Positions 38,001-45,843 of a DNA stretch of 64,000 nucleotides are shown piece after piece (position 1 is the first letter of the stretch; each line of letters opens with the position of its first letter). Position numbers and translations under genes: made by a program. Origin of the DNA: a candidate division WS6 bacterium OLB21 (GTDB lineage: Bacteria > Patescibacteriota > Dojkabacteria > B142 > OLB20); contig JYPD01000011.1 of the NCBI GenBank assembly GCA_001567305.1, positions 1 to 64,000 of the forward strand. The letters are read 5' to 3'. The notes below the pieces were generated by a model. It ran no database searches. It was not told where the DNA came from and was given only the letters and a program-made list of their open reading frames with translations.

Positions 38001-39531
38001 AGTTATTGTTGATCTAACCTCAGCTGGTTACGGAGGAGCATTTACTGCAACTCTTAGAAACGGCAACAATCTTCCAATTGCTCAATTTGAAATGGGCTTA
38101 AGATCAGATGTAGATTGGTCAACAGTCACAGGAGATAGACTTGGACTTAAAGCATTTGCTCACTTCCCTGGAGGATTTGCAAATACACCTGGAGCAAACG
38201 ACACTTCGTTCAGCCTGCTTCTTCCAAGGCCGGCAAATGCTGATCAGGTAGTTATCTGCCCAGGTGCAGATGATCTTGAAGATATTGAAATCGGTTGTAG
38301 CGGTCAAGTCTTATACTCTCTCGCAGATCCTAATGTAACCTTAACTACTTTCAATGGACAAGAGTTCTTCAAAGTAGCAGGACTTACAGGTACAGGTGGA
38401 CTTCCAATCAACGATGCCTCTGCAGTTAGAGACACAATGACCAGAGAGCAAGTTGGAGTAGCAAGTGATCATAATCTAGAATTCGGAACAACATTTGGAA
38501 TAGATTCCAGTGGAGACACGATAACACTAGATTTCGCCAATCAGTTTGATTTCACAGCGATTACAGTAGATGATCTTGACCTGATAGTAAATGGAGTAGA
38601 TAAAGATCTATGTACCGGACCACTACCATGTTCTGCAGGAGCCGGAGTATGGGGTGTGTCGCTAGATGATGTAAACAATGTCTTGGTATTTACTGCACCA
38701 ACAGATGCAACGACAGGAGAAGTTGCAATTAATGACTCGGTACAAGTCTTGATAGGACTTGCTGCCAGTCATCAGGCTAGTGGATCTAACCAAGTTGTGA
38801 ATCCAACAATAGTTGGCTCTTACGAAGTCAGACTAGAAATCACAAATGGTGCAACCGAGGTTGGCGAACTTGAAATTCCAATAATAGATGATGACACTGT
38901 AAACATTACAGGTTTTATAGATACCTTCATCTCATTTGACTTGGATACAGCGCACATAGATAATGACTGCGATGCGTTCGGAGGAGCTAGTCCATGTAAC
39001 AGCCATGCAGCAACCTCAGATGGAGCAGGTTATGTAGTTGATCTTGGAGAACTTAACCTCTCAACAGTTAATGTCAGTGGATCAAGTACACTGCACCAGG
39101 ATGGTTTAACAGGTATAATCAATTATATCTGGCTAGATCTTTCAACCAATGCTGTAGGAGGAGCAGTAGTAAGAGTATCTTCCTTAAATGATGCACTGCT
39201 TGGACCAAACGGATCGACAATTGATTCAGTCGGAGCAGGTGAGGTTCAGATAACAGCGGGCTCAGGACTATATGGTCTACAGAATCGATTCCTAGATAAC
39301 AAGAGTGCAGTTAGCGGAACAGTAGTAATTGACGACGATTGTAATGCTAACGGAGGAAACGACTTCTTCTGTAGTGTTGGAGGAGCTCTTGGTCGAACAG
39401 TGTTTACAACAAATAACACAATGATTGACCAGGCAAGAGTTCAGTTGAGAGTAGGAGCATCACCAGATGGACTATCTGCAAGTGGTACTTACTCAGACGA
39501 GTTAACATTTATCGCAACGGCTACCTTCTAG
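32026..39531 (+). CDS. Giant 2501-aa multidomain surface protein with WxL-like C-terminus
   Basis: Signal anchor at residues 20-43. Three related Cys-containing beta modules of about 200 aa lie near residues 110-320, 330-530 and 775-995 (each with a SF-V or F-RLMLV start, an N-x-C-x-S/T region and an acidic Cys loop). A propeller-like stretch lies at 540-765. Two longer propeller-like blocks at about 1000-1385 and 1540-1975 carry repeats such as LDGNDLYIVG and VDAAGNSYISG. Each is followed by a module with a C-P-x2-D-x2-E-x2-EIGC-type pair. The last 360 residues match the upstream 419-aa protein and end YSDELTFIATATF. It is intact over 7.5 kb. Likely an adhesin or host-contact fibre. Confidence 0.85.
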   Translation: MYKTRLTGGKVQVSPPTVSKAVLYVAAFLVVISLVAVVGLLLSRSINAASPSLEKLMNYNVAGSMNDFGDALVDAGDNTYAAVSFSETEYRLEKRETDGTLVGADSVVTSEGEASVPFAFLTATGSNQGTASSGSFSVDALNGEKTLMIVAVAYRQNNDRVTSVTYNSASLTKACSTRNADYSIETYYLVNPASGSNTLAYTMNASTQDIYINASVYEGVNQADPIRTWACNNGYSTAPSVTVTSEEGDYVVASVSQYSGGNSHTNTTSGSVTQISNALGGPNVLVSQLRVPGAATSTTATWTSSANWPWAASAIAIKTDEGIGGGPEALQVELSNTTTDSDTYTSGIYNHQHTVSGFNRLMLVQVSYREYSGSPTNVDYIETTYTDGNFNTDYRNLTNLCSDRSGLYVNELWYIADPLVGDNEISVNLVDSVEDLAIIVTTYTSVNTLDPFSDYECDSYTTGNPESTIVGVENGYAYGGVATSANNTVDFGSGMVAITSSSTSELQSHAHSKLSLPSVTFDWDIQGNSSAEDLYLTSTYGDSITRHDITNGDYLDSTSLTATNFDSINSGHGFAIDPTNNTIYGVFNTDSGSNMLSTVDLANGEINQIGDLGEDFRNITFDSNGQLYGITNEYTSYPEELYAIDKSNANISFLMSLSLSSSQRSVIAYNPNDDRIYRFAGDNLDPELDRIDASVPEVASSSTPYTYDYFDTFETATYWGGASDFLVISTGYLFYSDNIGFMSYVGSIANSQGMVVYSDSTVYSVSATATIKPVESGSINVHTSGVDSDDYGPVTSIGSFSVSPSGQQRMLLILASYDTNDPSVEYVDNAYYQDEDSYINYPATNICKSDFNNYGFELWYVNDYPTNNIGGTVYAEFTGSGVDSAILSYIGLDNVDLSDPIGNFDCDGFFGNLPGATLTGSSEELVVAGITSAYDNGYNSFTPHSATYNHNTQNSGNIIGAYATVEGDPDYYWEMYDDYDLAFGAVAIKNIAANSIPAETLTGAYRIKDGKGEFKVDSQGNFIIAANNSNNPTNQDFIVTKHDSDAQHVWTYIHDWTTPPAVNSIADIEIDASDNIVLAANMDYGSVQSGEIIVLDTDGVEVDWYDFYFGPFLGSKLYSTYLDGTNLYACGSERVDNSSRYNDIYVVKYDVNGDKLWQYWFNTTPYDVEEGCRSMVLDGNDLYIVGLSASGTSSADELNRTIIRLNATTGDEVYAQTFGTEIDISSLTQDEIDRIITKDSMLKVGSELFAVIFNPATERSAISRITASTGSVAQTVDYYEFNEYIQNPFITDIVTYENHDGDTYFAVSGYNYSGGERGFIGLADASDLSYFPATEKLVGNSNPNVRVTSLLVNDNTLYASGYDSDDAQGANAYLGRFGWSVLNVTSSNEVFSKNSGLNLNDHMYMGGNEFTAEVRNGSSQVIAEVPFEFAEDDIASITIAGETDAPTYKAWYDGYSPASGSTWSLNIPRDVAHNSIRLCPDVDALVEIEEGCTGEIILPDDDPSVTNNTTHWLVSGLDEGTAYGAESFTGSVEVDITEIPFYNYNAGGADTAPVVESLNGHVITAAGTDSGSINLSKVRIFDNLTIWEESFSHPGGLLTFDIVDIDLDAAGNIYVGAKMYDNSEANYNYFLSKFDGEGRILWHKDYDGGSTVHDSFDFLQALVVDAAGNSYISGIMEVPFPTSPFWTQVSGTIKVNTNGVEQWRHIELDHGHSYTNDLTLDDSGNLYVCGGLENFDAYRRDFYVSKFNSSTGERMWVYRRQTENPGTPAVENCDAVVYGSTNNIILASGTTKAALNNGSIDRWVAGINATTGVIIWGKQETYNDVPSFAPIYTRAAVYDSVNNAFVIAGRTRFQTADSGDAFLNSYNAANGDVIFAKTVDQLTSADQFNDLVWYQDFLGDVHYVAVGTYFDSTTWRAMVRSYTATGSLEFEKLYDAGYFTAASSVAVDSRGIIYTGFLENDGTGDDVRVNKYAYLVNSLPPGLSLVVEALPGVIVDLTSAGYGGAFTATLRNGNNLPIAQFEMGLRSDVDWSTVTGDRLGLKAFAHFPGGFANTPGANDTSFSLLLPRPANADQVVICPGADDLEDIEIGCSGQVLYSLADPNVTLTTFNGQEFFKVAGLTGTGGLPINDASAVRDTMTREQVGVASDHNLEFGTTFGIDSSGDTITLDFANQFDFTAITVDDLDLIVNGVDKDLCTGPLPCSAGAGVWGVSLDDVNNVLVFTAPTDATTGEVAINDSVQVLIGLAASHQASGSNQVVNPTIVGSYEVRLEITNGATEVGELEIPIIDDDTVNITGFIDTFISFDLDTAHIDNDCDAFGGASPCNSHAATSDGAGYVVDLGELNLSTVNVSGSSTLHQDGLTGIINYIWLDLSTNAVGGAVVRVSSLNDALLGPNGSTIDSVGAGEVQITAGSGLYGLQNRFLDNKSAVSGTVVIDDDCNANGGNDFFCSVGGALGRTVFTTNNTMIDQARVQLRVGASPDGLSASGTYSDELTFIATATF

Positions 39532-40799
39532 GTAGCCTTGCGTTCTAGTAGAACCAAGGACTCGCAGTGTGGTGTGCGAGGAAAGAAGTTAAAAAGTTGC
39601 GCGTGAGTTGCAGTGTAAAAGTCTAATAAAACTGCCAACTCACGCGCTTGTGTCTGAGGGTTACAAGACAAATACGATATCTTTCTTGGTTTTTCAGAGT
39701 AGATTCTTTCTAGTAAATCTTTATGAATTCCGGCTCTTGGTGGATCTAGAATAAGATGTACATCTTGGTTTATGTAATCGAGCATCTTTTCTGAACTGTT
39801 ACAAATAGCTTTAAAATTCTTCTTTTTATTACTGCGAATATTGATTTTTGCGTATTTAATTGATTCTGGATTTGAATCAACAAGTAAGCAGCTTTGAAGT
39901 CTTTTGTTTAAAGGAATAGAGATCGATCCAACTCCTGAAAAGTAATCTAGAAGCTGGCTGTTTTCGTCGATGTGATCTTTAATTAAGGCAAGAGCTTTCT
40001 GAAATGCTTGAACATTTACCTGAAAGAAACTGTTAATTCCATATTTTAGTTCTGTCTCATTTATAATCTCCGAAATTTCAGAAGATCCAATCTGTGAAAT
40101 AATCTCTGTTGGAATCGATGCTGGGCTCAATGGGTCTGAGTAGAATATTGTTAATCCTCTAATAGAACTAGGTAGCTCTACCGATTTAAAATCTATCTTC
40201 TTGGTGACGAATATTGCAACTATTGCTTCTTGTTGTTCGTTAGTTCTTACAATAATGCTTTTATAGATTCTACCGTTAAAATCTTGCCTGTTGATATATT
40301 CAAGTGCAAATTGTGCTGCTTTGTTTAGCCAGTCATGTGCCAGACTGCTTTTCCTAACTGTAATCTTCCCTCTTGCTGCTCGTTTGTAAAATGCTAATTC
40401 AAATGAATTATTCTCTTCGTAAACACTAAATTCCATTTTGTTTCTGTACTCATATAGTTTCTTGCTTTGATACATTTCTTCAAAAGAGATTCCTAGACCG
40501 TTAAAATTGTTCTGAGATAACTCTTGTTTGTAATACTTTTCAGCTTCGGCAGACATAATCTGCCAAGGACTAGTACTTAAATAAGCTCTGTCTCGTGGAG
40601 CTACTCGTTTGCTGCTGGCTTCAATTACTTGTAAAGGTATTGCTTGTAGGATTTTTCTTCTTTTTTTTTGCACTTCTACAAGCACTTTTTCATCAGGGAT
40701 TACTCCAAAGGTTTCAATGCGTTTATTGCCTAAGGTTGCGAGTCCGCTTCCTTTTTCTGTAAGCTTTTCGATTGTAACTTCAAGCGTACGGTTATTCAT
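39528..40799 (-). CDS. RlmD/TrmA-family (uracil-C5) RNA methyltransferase
   Basis: 423 aa from ATG 40799 (MNNRTLEVTIEKLTEKGSGLA); ten further in-frame codons upstream are possible. An N-terminal TRAM domain is followed by FFQVNVQAF, SAM motif LLDYFSGVGSISI, LILDPPRAG, and the catalytic Cys in ISYLSCNPQTQARE, ending FPRTPHCESLVLLER. It methylates C5 of uracil in 23S rRNA or tRNA. The four-cysteine [4Fe-4S] motif of E. coli RlmD is not evident. Convergent with the giant gene, overlapping it by 4 nt. Confidence 0.9.
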   Translation of the reverse strand: MNNRTLEVTIEKLTEKGSGLATLGNKRIETFGVIPDEKVLVEVQKKRRKILQAIPLQVIEASSKRVAPRDRAYLSTSPWQIMSAEAEKYYKQELSQNNFNGLGISFEEMYQSKKLYEYRNKMEFSVYEENNSFELAFYKRAARGKITVRKSSLAHDWLNKAAQFALEYINRQDFNGRIYKSIIVRTNEQQEAIVAIFVTKKIDFKSVELPSSIRGLTIFYSDPLSPASIPTEIISQIGSSEISEIINETELKYGINSFFQVNVQAFQKALALIKDHIDENSQLLDYFSGVGSISIPLNKRLQSCLLVDSNPESIKYAKINIRSNKKKNFKAICNSSEKMLDYINQDVHLILDPPRAGIHKDLLERIYSEKPRKISYLSCNPQTQARELAVLLDFYTATHAQLFNFFPRTPHCESLVLLERKAT

Positions 40800-40829
40800 G
40801 CTAATATTTTGCTCTGTTAATCTTAACAC

Positions 40830-41159
40830 ATGTCAACTGCATCTGATGCTGTCTTCAGAAGCCTCCGGTTAGTCCCTAAGGGTAGGGTTGTTACTTATGG
40901 ACAACTAGCTAGTGCTTCGGGAATTAAATCGGCAAGGGCTGTTGGCAGAATACTACATAATAATCCCAATATAGAAACCAATCCCTGTCATCGTGTCGTA
41001 TTTGCAGACGGCTCTCTATCTGAGAGTTTTGCCTTTGGCGGTTTTGAAGCACAATACGAGTTGCTGAGATCAGAAGGGGTGTTTTTTTCTAAAAATAAGG
41101 TAGATTTAAAAATTAGTGGTTATCATTTTCGTGAAGTAGACGGAAGCCCCTTGTCTTGA
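40830..41159 (+). CDS. Methylated-DNA-protein cysteine methyltransferase domain protein
   Basis: 109 aa, only the DNA-binding/active-site domain of the Ogt/MGMT family. It has VPKGRVVTYGQLASASG (HTH), ARAVGRILHNNP, and the acceptor Cys53 in NPCHRVV. The Cys is present, so it can act as a suicide repair methyltransferase and is not an Atl-type (Trp) protein. Divergent from the RNA methyltransferase and overlapping the convergent regulator by 47 bp. Confidence 0.88.
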   Translation: MSTASDAVFRSLRLVPKGRVVTYGQLASASGIKSARAVGRILHNNPNIETNPCHRVVFADGSLSESFAFGGFEAQYELLRSEGVFFSKNKVDLKISGYHFREVDGSPLS

Positions 41160-42423
41160 TGGTTTCTAGTTTGCTACCGGGTTTTAAATTTTGCATCTTC
41201 TTTCTAAGTCGAGAGACTAATCTGTCTATTGTCCAATCCGATACACCAAAATGCTCATATTCAGGCCAGACAAATCTTATCAACTCTTCTCTAGTGCAAA
41301 CTTGCTGGGACTTTCGTTCAAGGTATGTGTACAGTAAATTCTCTTTTTTCGTAAACATTTGTTGATTAGTTGGTTTGGAGTGTAAAAATAATTTTTTTTA
41401 CATAGCCTTCAAAAAGTCTGGAAAATATTTTGTTGTGATTATCCAATATCCCCGTATCCCATAAATAAGTTGCTGTAGAGAATTCATTTTCTGAAACTTG
41501 CTGATTCTTTATTAACTTTTTAATCACTTCTTTCTCGTTCGTATTTAAGTGCATTAATAGTTCTTCCGATTGCAATTGAATTCTTTCGTCTTTGAGAATC
41601 ATCTGAAAATCTCGGGATCTTTTTTCGCTACAATAAATATGCAGAAGTTGCAAATATGTGGAGTGCCCCGAACAAAGTTCGGTAATCATCTTTTCATCAG
41701 ACTTTGAAAGTCTTGTGGTAATCTTGTTTTGGAGGGCATTAAGCTGTATTTGTGTACTAACTGCATCTGCCGGCTTGATATAATGAACCTTCAAGAAAGG
41801 TAAGAAGTCTGTTGCTGTGTATGTTTCTGGTGATAGAAGTGAAAGTCTTCGGTGTCCGGTTAATACAAAGTTTAATCTGCCTTGAGTGGCATCGATCAGT
41901 GCAGCAAGGTTGTTTTGGAAACTTAAATTGAACAGAGCAGAGATACGATCGAAGCGAATATAGATTAATGTTAAATAAATTCCTGTTTCAGTAATTTTTC
42001 TTAATAGAGTTCTAACAGACTCGTAGGTCATGAACGACTCGTCGATTTGTATCGTTGAGGTAAACAAATTTTGTGCATATTCTTTTAGGCTCTTGTCTTC
42101 ATGGTCTTCTAGACGATCTAGAATTCGTTTTAGAGTTAATCGCCAGAAGGCAAGCAATTCAAGCTCTACCAAATCATTAAGATCGATGCCAACAATTATT
42201 CTTGTGTTTTTTAAGTCTTGTTTGGATAGATTTTTTTTTCGAGGAGAAATTTTAAAAGTGAGGCAATGCCAACCCTCTTCATACCAACAAGCTCAAATGA
42301 TTCGTTGTTTGTGATCAAATCAGCAATAATCGATATGTCTCTTTCTCTGTAAAAATCCGGAAAGTCACTTTCGTGTTGATATTTCTTTGCCATATCGAAA
42401 GATTTTACACTATCGAGATGCAA
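41113..42423 (-). CDS. STAND/AAA-like ATPase with C-terminal winged helix, frameshifted
   Basis: Three frames (42423-42211, 42172-41366, 41358-41113) read as one regulator of about 436 aa. The N-terminus has FYRERDISIIADLI and ELVGMKRVGIASLLKFLL, a Walker-A-like loop in which the usual GK[ST] reads GIA. The middle region continues with IIVGIDLND, LNFVLTGHRRL (sensor-like) and helical repeats. The C-terminal domain is an OmpR/PhoB-type winged helix: CTREELIRFVWP, SDWTIDRLVSRLRKKM, IKTRGFRL. Breaks are near 42208 and 41360. A DNA-binding regulator is a safe call; ATPase activity is doubtful. Confidence 0.7.
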
Positions 42424-42524
42424 GTTGAGTACTATGTCAGGATTATGTCAGATTTTTGTTATCAATAAGTCAAGCGGATTAGTCTATCGCTGTTTATATT
42501 GATGTGGTTTATTAATGCTTGTTT

Positions 42525-43145
42525 ATGGAAGTAGGAAATTCATTTTTAGCTATTGTTGGTCCTGCCGGTGTAGGAAAAAGCACATCTTTCAATGCAATCT
42601 TGGATCATTTTGAGTCAAGGATTCGTGTTGTTCCAAAAGTTACAACAAGACCACCCAGAGAGAATGAAAAAGATACGAAGGCAGGTTTATCTCTAACAGA
42701 GTTCCAAGCAGGGGTTGAATCTGGAGAAATAATACTGGCGCACCAACCATTCGGACCCGATGGTCACTGGTATGGTTATAGCCTTAATGAATTATCTGGA
42801 CAGTCTGGGCAGTTGAATATAATTGAACCTAATGTTGAACATCAGTTACCAGAATTCAAGAAAATATTTGGTGCTTCTGCATTTGTATTAGCCCTTCGCG
42901 CAGATAGAGAATACCTACGACATAATCTTTCGGAGCGAAATAGCGAAAGTCCAGAAAAAATTGAAGAAAGGTTAAGTGCAGCTTGCAGTATTAACGATTT
43001 TATTGATAAATATTCTAACTCAGGATTAATAGATCAAGTTATTGAACTCAACTGGCACAATAGACCTAGAATGTTAGAAATTGTGTTAGGTTTGACTGCT
43101 AGGGTGCTGAACAAAATGTCTGTCCTTCAGGGCAGATTTTGCTAG
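42525..43145 (+). CDS. Guanylate kinase-like P-loop protein
   Basis: 206 aa from ATG 42525. Walker A GPAGVGKSTSFNAIL, then VTTRPPRENE, resembling the GMP-binding TTRxxRxGE of guanylate kinase, and a HWYGYSLNEL segment in place of the canonical YGT. The lid and GMP-site residues are divergent. It could be a true guanylate kinase or a related nucleotide or ribose 1,5-bisphosphate kinase. Its end overlaps the convergent Nudix gene by 60 bp. Confidence 0.7.
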   Translation: MEVGNSFLAIVGPAGVGKSTSFNAILDHFESRIRVVPKVTTRPPRENEKDTKAGLSLTEFQAGVESGEIILAHQPFGPDGHWYGYSLNELSGQSGQLNIIEPNVEHQLPEFKKIFGASAFVLALRADREYLRHNLSERNSESPEKIEERLSAACSINDFIDKYSNSGLIDQVIELNWHNRPRMLEIVLGLTARVLNKMSVLQGRFC

Positions 43146-43652
43146 ATACTGCAGTACAACAGGTAGTTGATTCCAGACCCATTGTGTGCAGAGTAATTGC
43201 CTGTAGTGGATTCCGTTAATGATCTCTTTTAAATCGTACCAGCGGACTTCTTCGACCTCTTCTTCTTGAAGGTAAAAGTCCTGATCTGGGTTATCTATGT
43301 AGATAAGGTACAGGTAAATGTATTCGGACTGACTTTCTTGTCTGACTATATAGGTGTCGATTAAGTAGGCTTCGTAACTGACAATATAAAGTTCTTCGCG
43401 AAGTTCTCGTTCTAGGCCGTCTTTTGGATTGTCACCTTTGACTAGGTGTCCGCCAACAGAAATGTCCCACAAACCGGCACCAAGTTTTTTTGTTTTCGCT
43501 CTCTTTTGAAGAAGAACCTGACCTTTGTGGTTGAAAATCCAAGCATGGACTACGGGATGCAATAAATTTGGATTTTGGTGAGCTTCTTCTCTGGTTGCTT
43601 CAGAGATAATCAGCCCGTCTTCGTCAACAATATCAAATATTTCGTCTTGCAT
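43086..43652 (-). CDS. Nudix hydrolase
   Basis: 188 aa. Nudix box GGHLVKGDNPKDGLERELREEL: the REL-REEL core with its metal-binding Glu residues is intact, but the first conserved Glu of the G-x5-E pattern is Asp. The N-terminal EIFDIVDEDG and LHPVVHAWIFNHKGQVLLQKR resemble the isopentenyl-diphosphate isomerase/YfcD subgroup of Nudix proteins. Substrate unknown. Confidence 0.87.
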   Translation of the reverse strand: MQDEIFDIVDEDGLIISEATREEAHQNPNLLHPVVHAWIFNHKGQVLLQKRAKTKKLGAGLWDISVGGHLVKGDNPKDGLERELREELYIVSYEAYLIDTYIVRQESQSEYIYLYLIYIDNPDQDFYLQEEEVEEVRWYDLKEIINGIHYRQLLCTQWVWNQLPVVLQYLAKSALKDRHFVQHPSSQT

Positions 43653-43778
43653 ATTAGTATTTCTAACTAGCAGTTATGATAGCAGATAATTCTTAACTTT
43701 TTCTTAACTGGGTATGTCTTCTTGACTAAAAAAGTCCAAATAACTTATGCTGAATTTATCTACCCAATTATTGAATTT

Positions 43779-44705
43779 ATGAATAAAATCCCTGGATTTG
43801 TATTAATAATGTTTGCTGCATCATTGTGGGCGCTTGATGCCCTTCTAAGAACACATCTGACTTTTGCGATTCCTTCGATTTGGATTGTCTTTTTTGAGCA
43901 TCTGGCAGGAGTTCTTCTTTTCCTGCCTGTTTTATATAACAGTCGATCAGTCTTTAATAAACTGAAAAAGAGAGATTGGATGATACTGCTTCTGATGACA
44001 ATTGTGAGTAGTGTCTTGGGCACCCTCTTGTTTACCGAAGCTTTAAATAAAAGCTTTGCTGTTGGCGATTTTGCTTCTCCTGTATTGTTGCAGAAACTGC
44101 AACCCATGTTTGTAATTATGCTGTCTACGATCTTTTTAAAAGAAGTATTATCATATAGATTTCTTCTTCTGGCTGTTGTGGCCTTAATCGGCAGCTATAT
44201 GATCAGTTTCGGCACAGATAGTGTCTTTCTTGATTTCAGCTCAAAGCTAGAGGTGTCCCTATTGGCAGTCGGAGCAGCAGTTGCCTGGGGAGCCGGAACG
44301 GTAATGAGTAAACATCTGCTTACAAAGGTTGATGCTGCACCTGCTACTGCTTTACGAATGCTTCTCGCTGTTCCTATTAGTTTTGCTGTTGCGTTGCTTA
44401 TTGGTCAGGATTTGCAATTATCCGCAATCGGAAGCGCAGAGATCCTCAGAATTATATTGATAGCTTTATCAACTGGGGCAGTCGCAATTCTTATCTATTA
44501 CAAAGGTTTGATCAAAACCAAAGCCTCTGTATCTGCTTTTGCAGAACTGGCGTTCCCAGTTGCCTCAATTTTTATAGCCATATCAGTTCTAAATCCTTAC
44601 GGACAACCGCAAACTTTGACACTTGCAAATTCATTTGGAGTTATTATTCTCCTGATTTCAATTCTCTTAATAAGCACAGAAAATGAATCTAAAAAGAGCA
44701 TTTAG
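43779..44705 (+). CDS. EamA-family (DMT) transporter
   Basis: 308 aa from ATG 43779 (MNKIPGFVLIMFAASLWALDALLR); a TTG at 43722 adds 19 residues. Ten membrane helices in two EamA repeats: LLFTEALNKSFAVGDFASPVLLQKLQP closes the first in the usual position and LIYYKGLIKTKASVSAFAELAFPV the second. A drug/metabolite-type exporter with unknown substrate. Overlaps the following flavokinase gene by 23 nt. Confidence 0.87.
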   Translation: MNKIPGFVLIMFAASLWALDALLRTHLTFAIPSIWIVFFEHLAGVLLFLPVLYNSRSVFNKLKKRDWMILLLMTIVSSVLGTLLFTEALNKSFAVGDFASPVLLQKLQPMFVIMLSTIFLKEVLSYRFLLLAVVALIGSYMISFGTDSVFLDFSSKLEVSLLAVGAAVAWGAGTVMSKHLLTKVDAAPATALRMLLAVPISFAVALLIGQDLQLSAIGSAEILRIILIALSTGAVAILIYYKGLIKTKASVSAFAELAFPVASIFIAISVLNPYGQPQTLTLANSFGVIILLISILLISTENESKKSI

Positions 44706-45438
44706 CGGGTATGTAATTGCAGGAGAAAGATTAGGTAGCAAGATTGGCTATCCAACAATCAATTTTGACCCAGAAATAATCAGTCAAAGCACAAGACAAG
44801 GTGTTTGGGCAGCAAGTGTTGTTGTTGACGGAGATATTTACCTAGCCGCACTCTACTTTGGTCCCAAATATGTAGGTAATAAAAGTGAGCTGGTTTTAGA
44901 AATTAATATCTTAGAATATAGCGGTAGTATATATAAAAAGAGAGTCAGGGTAGAGTTGCTTAAATTTGTGCGCGAGCCGATAAAATATGACGATATATCA
45001 CTACTTAGAGAGCAAATAGGTAAGGATATTAAGCATATCGAGTTAATAACAGGATTGTTATCTAGAGAGAATATATATGCGGTCGTCGGAGTTTCTTTAG
45101 ATACTGCAAAGTATGGTTATCGGGTATATAAGAGTATGTCAGATGCAGGCATAAATGTATCTGCAGTAAACCCAAAGTATAGTCAAGAACAAGGAATTAA
45201 ATTTTACAATTCGGTAGCCGACCTTAATGATAATGCCGAGGTAATCGTTTTCGTAGTTCCACCTGCTGTTGCAGAGAACATTATTCATGATAATATCGAA
45301 GTTTTACGAAACAAACTTGTCTGGTTTCAGCCAGGATCAGAATCCGAAAATGCCTCTAAACTATGCGAAGTCAACCATATTGATTATGTACTAAACAAAT
45401 GCGTGGTGGTAGACGGATTGAGCCTGCAGTTAAGGTAG
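44683..45438 (+). CDS. Riboflavin kinase domain fused to a CoA-binding Rossmann domain
   Basis: 251 aa. Residues 1-125 match the flavokinase half of RibF: GERLGSKIGYPTINF (ATP/Mg loop), GVWAASVVVDG, VLEINILEYSGSIY with the catalytic Glu, and FVREPIKYDDISLLREQIGKD. Residues 130-250 are a CoA-binding domain: YAVVGVSLDTAKYGYRVYKSM, VNPKY and EVIVFVVPPAVAENII. The FAD synthetase half of RibF is missing. The protein should make FMN from riboflavin. This domain pairing is unusual. It is translationally coupled to the EamA transporter upstream, which could carry riboflavin (inference). Confidence 0.82.
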   Translation: MNLKRAFSGYVIAGERLGSKIGYPTINFDPEIISQSTRQGVWAASVVVDGDIYLAALYFGPKYVGNKSELVLEINILEYSGSIYKKRVRVELLKFVREPIKYDDISLLREQIGKDIKHIELITGLLSRENIYAVVGVSLDTAKYGYRVYKSMSDAGINVSAVNPKYSQEQGIKFYNSVADLNDNAEVIVFVVPPAVAENIIHDNIEVLRNKLVWFQPGSESENASKLCEVNHIDYVLNKCVVVDGLSLQLR

Positions 45439-45530
45439 GTTCGAGTTGATAATCAATTATGATTGAAATTGGTCTAGACTAACTGGATTGTCTGTATAGT
45501 CTTGTTGTATTGACTCTTCAATATCTAACC

Positions 45531-45749
45531 TTAAGGTTCTCGGTTAACAACACTAACATTACCTAGTAGTGGTTTTTCTATTCTTGGAGCTGCGGATCGA
45601 TGATTTTCGTATAGACCATGAGTGCTGTTTAATCCTAAGACATCAACAACCTTAGCTCTGAGTGTATCTAACAGTGTATCGTTTACAGGTCCATTATTGC
45701 CTTCAACAAATAAAGGATTATCAAGCGTACATTGTAAGTTATTAATCAT
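45531..45749 (-). CDS. Possible small protein, unknown
   Basis: 72-aa frame (MINNLQCTLDNPLFVEGNNG at the start) with a plausible composition, divergent from the orphan operon at 45844 across a 94-bp AT-rich gap. No homology recognised. Without it, 45439-45843 would be an empty interval of 405 bp. Confidence 0.35.
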   Translation of the reverse strand: MINNLQCTLDNPLFVEGNNGPVNDTLLDTLRAKVVDVLGLNSTHGLYENHRSAAPRIEKPLLGNVSVVNREP

Positions 45750-45843
45750 AACTTTATGTTAAGAATAATTGTTATCTAATTATAATAGATAATGCATTTT
45801 TTTTACAAATATGGTAGAATCTTACGATAAATAATAGATATAT

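Noticed and set aside
40830-41159. Alkyltransferase-like (Atl) protein without repair activity
   Set aside because: The acceptor Cys is present in NPCHRVV; Atl proteins have Trp or another residue there.
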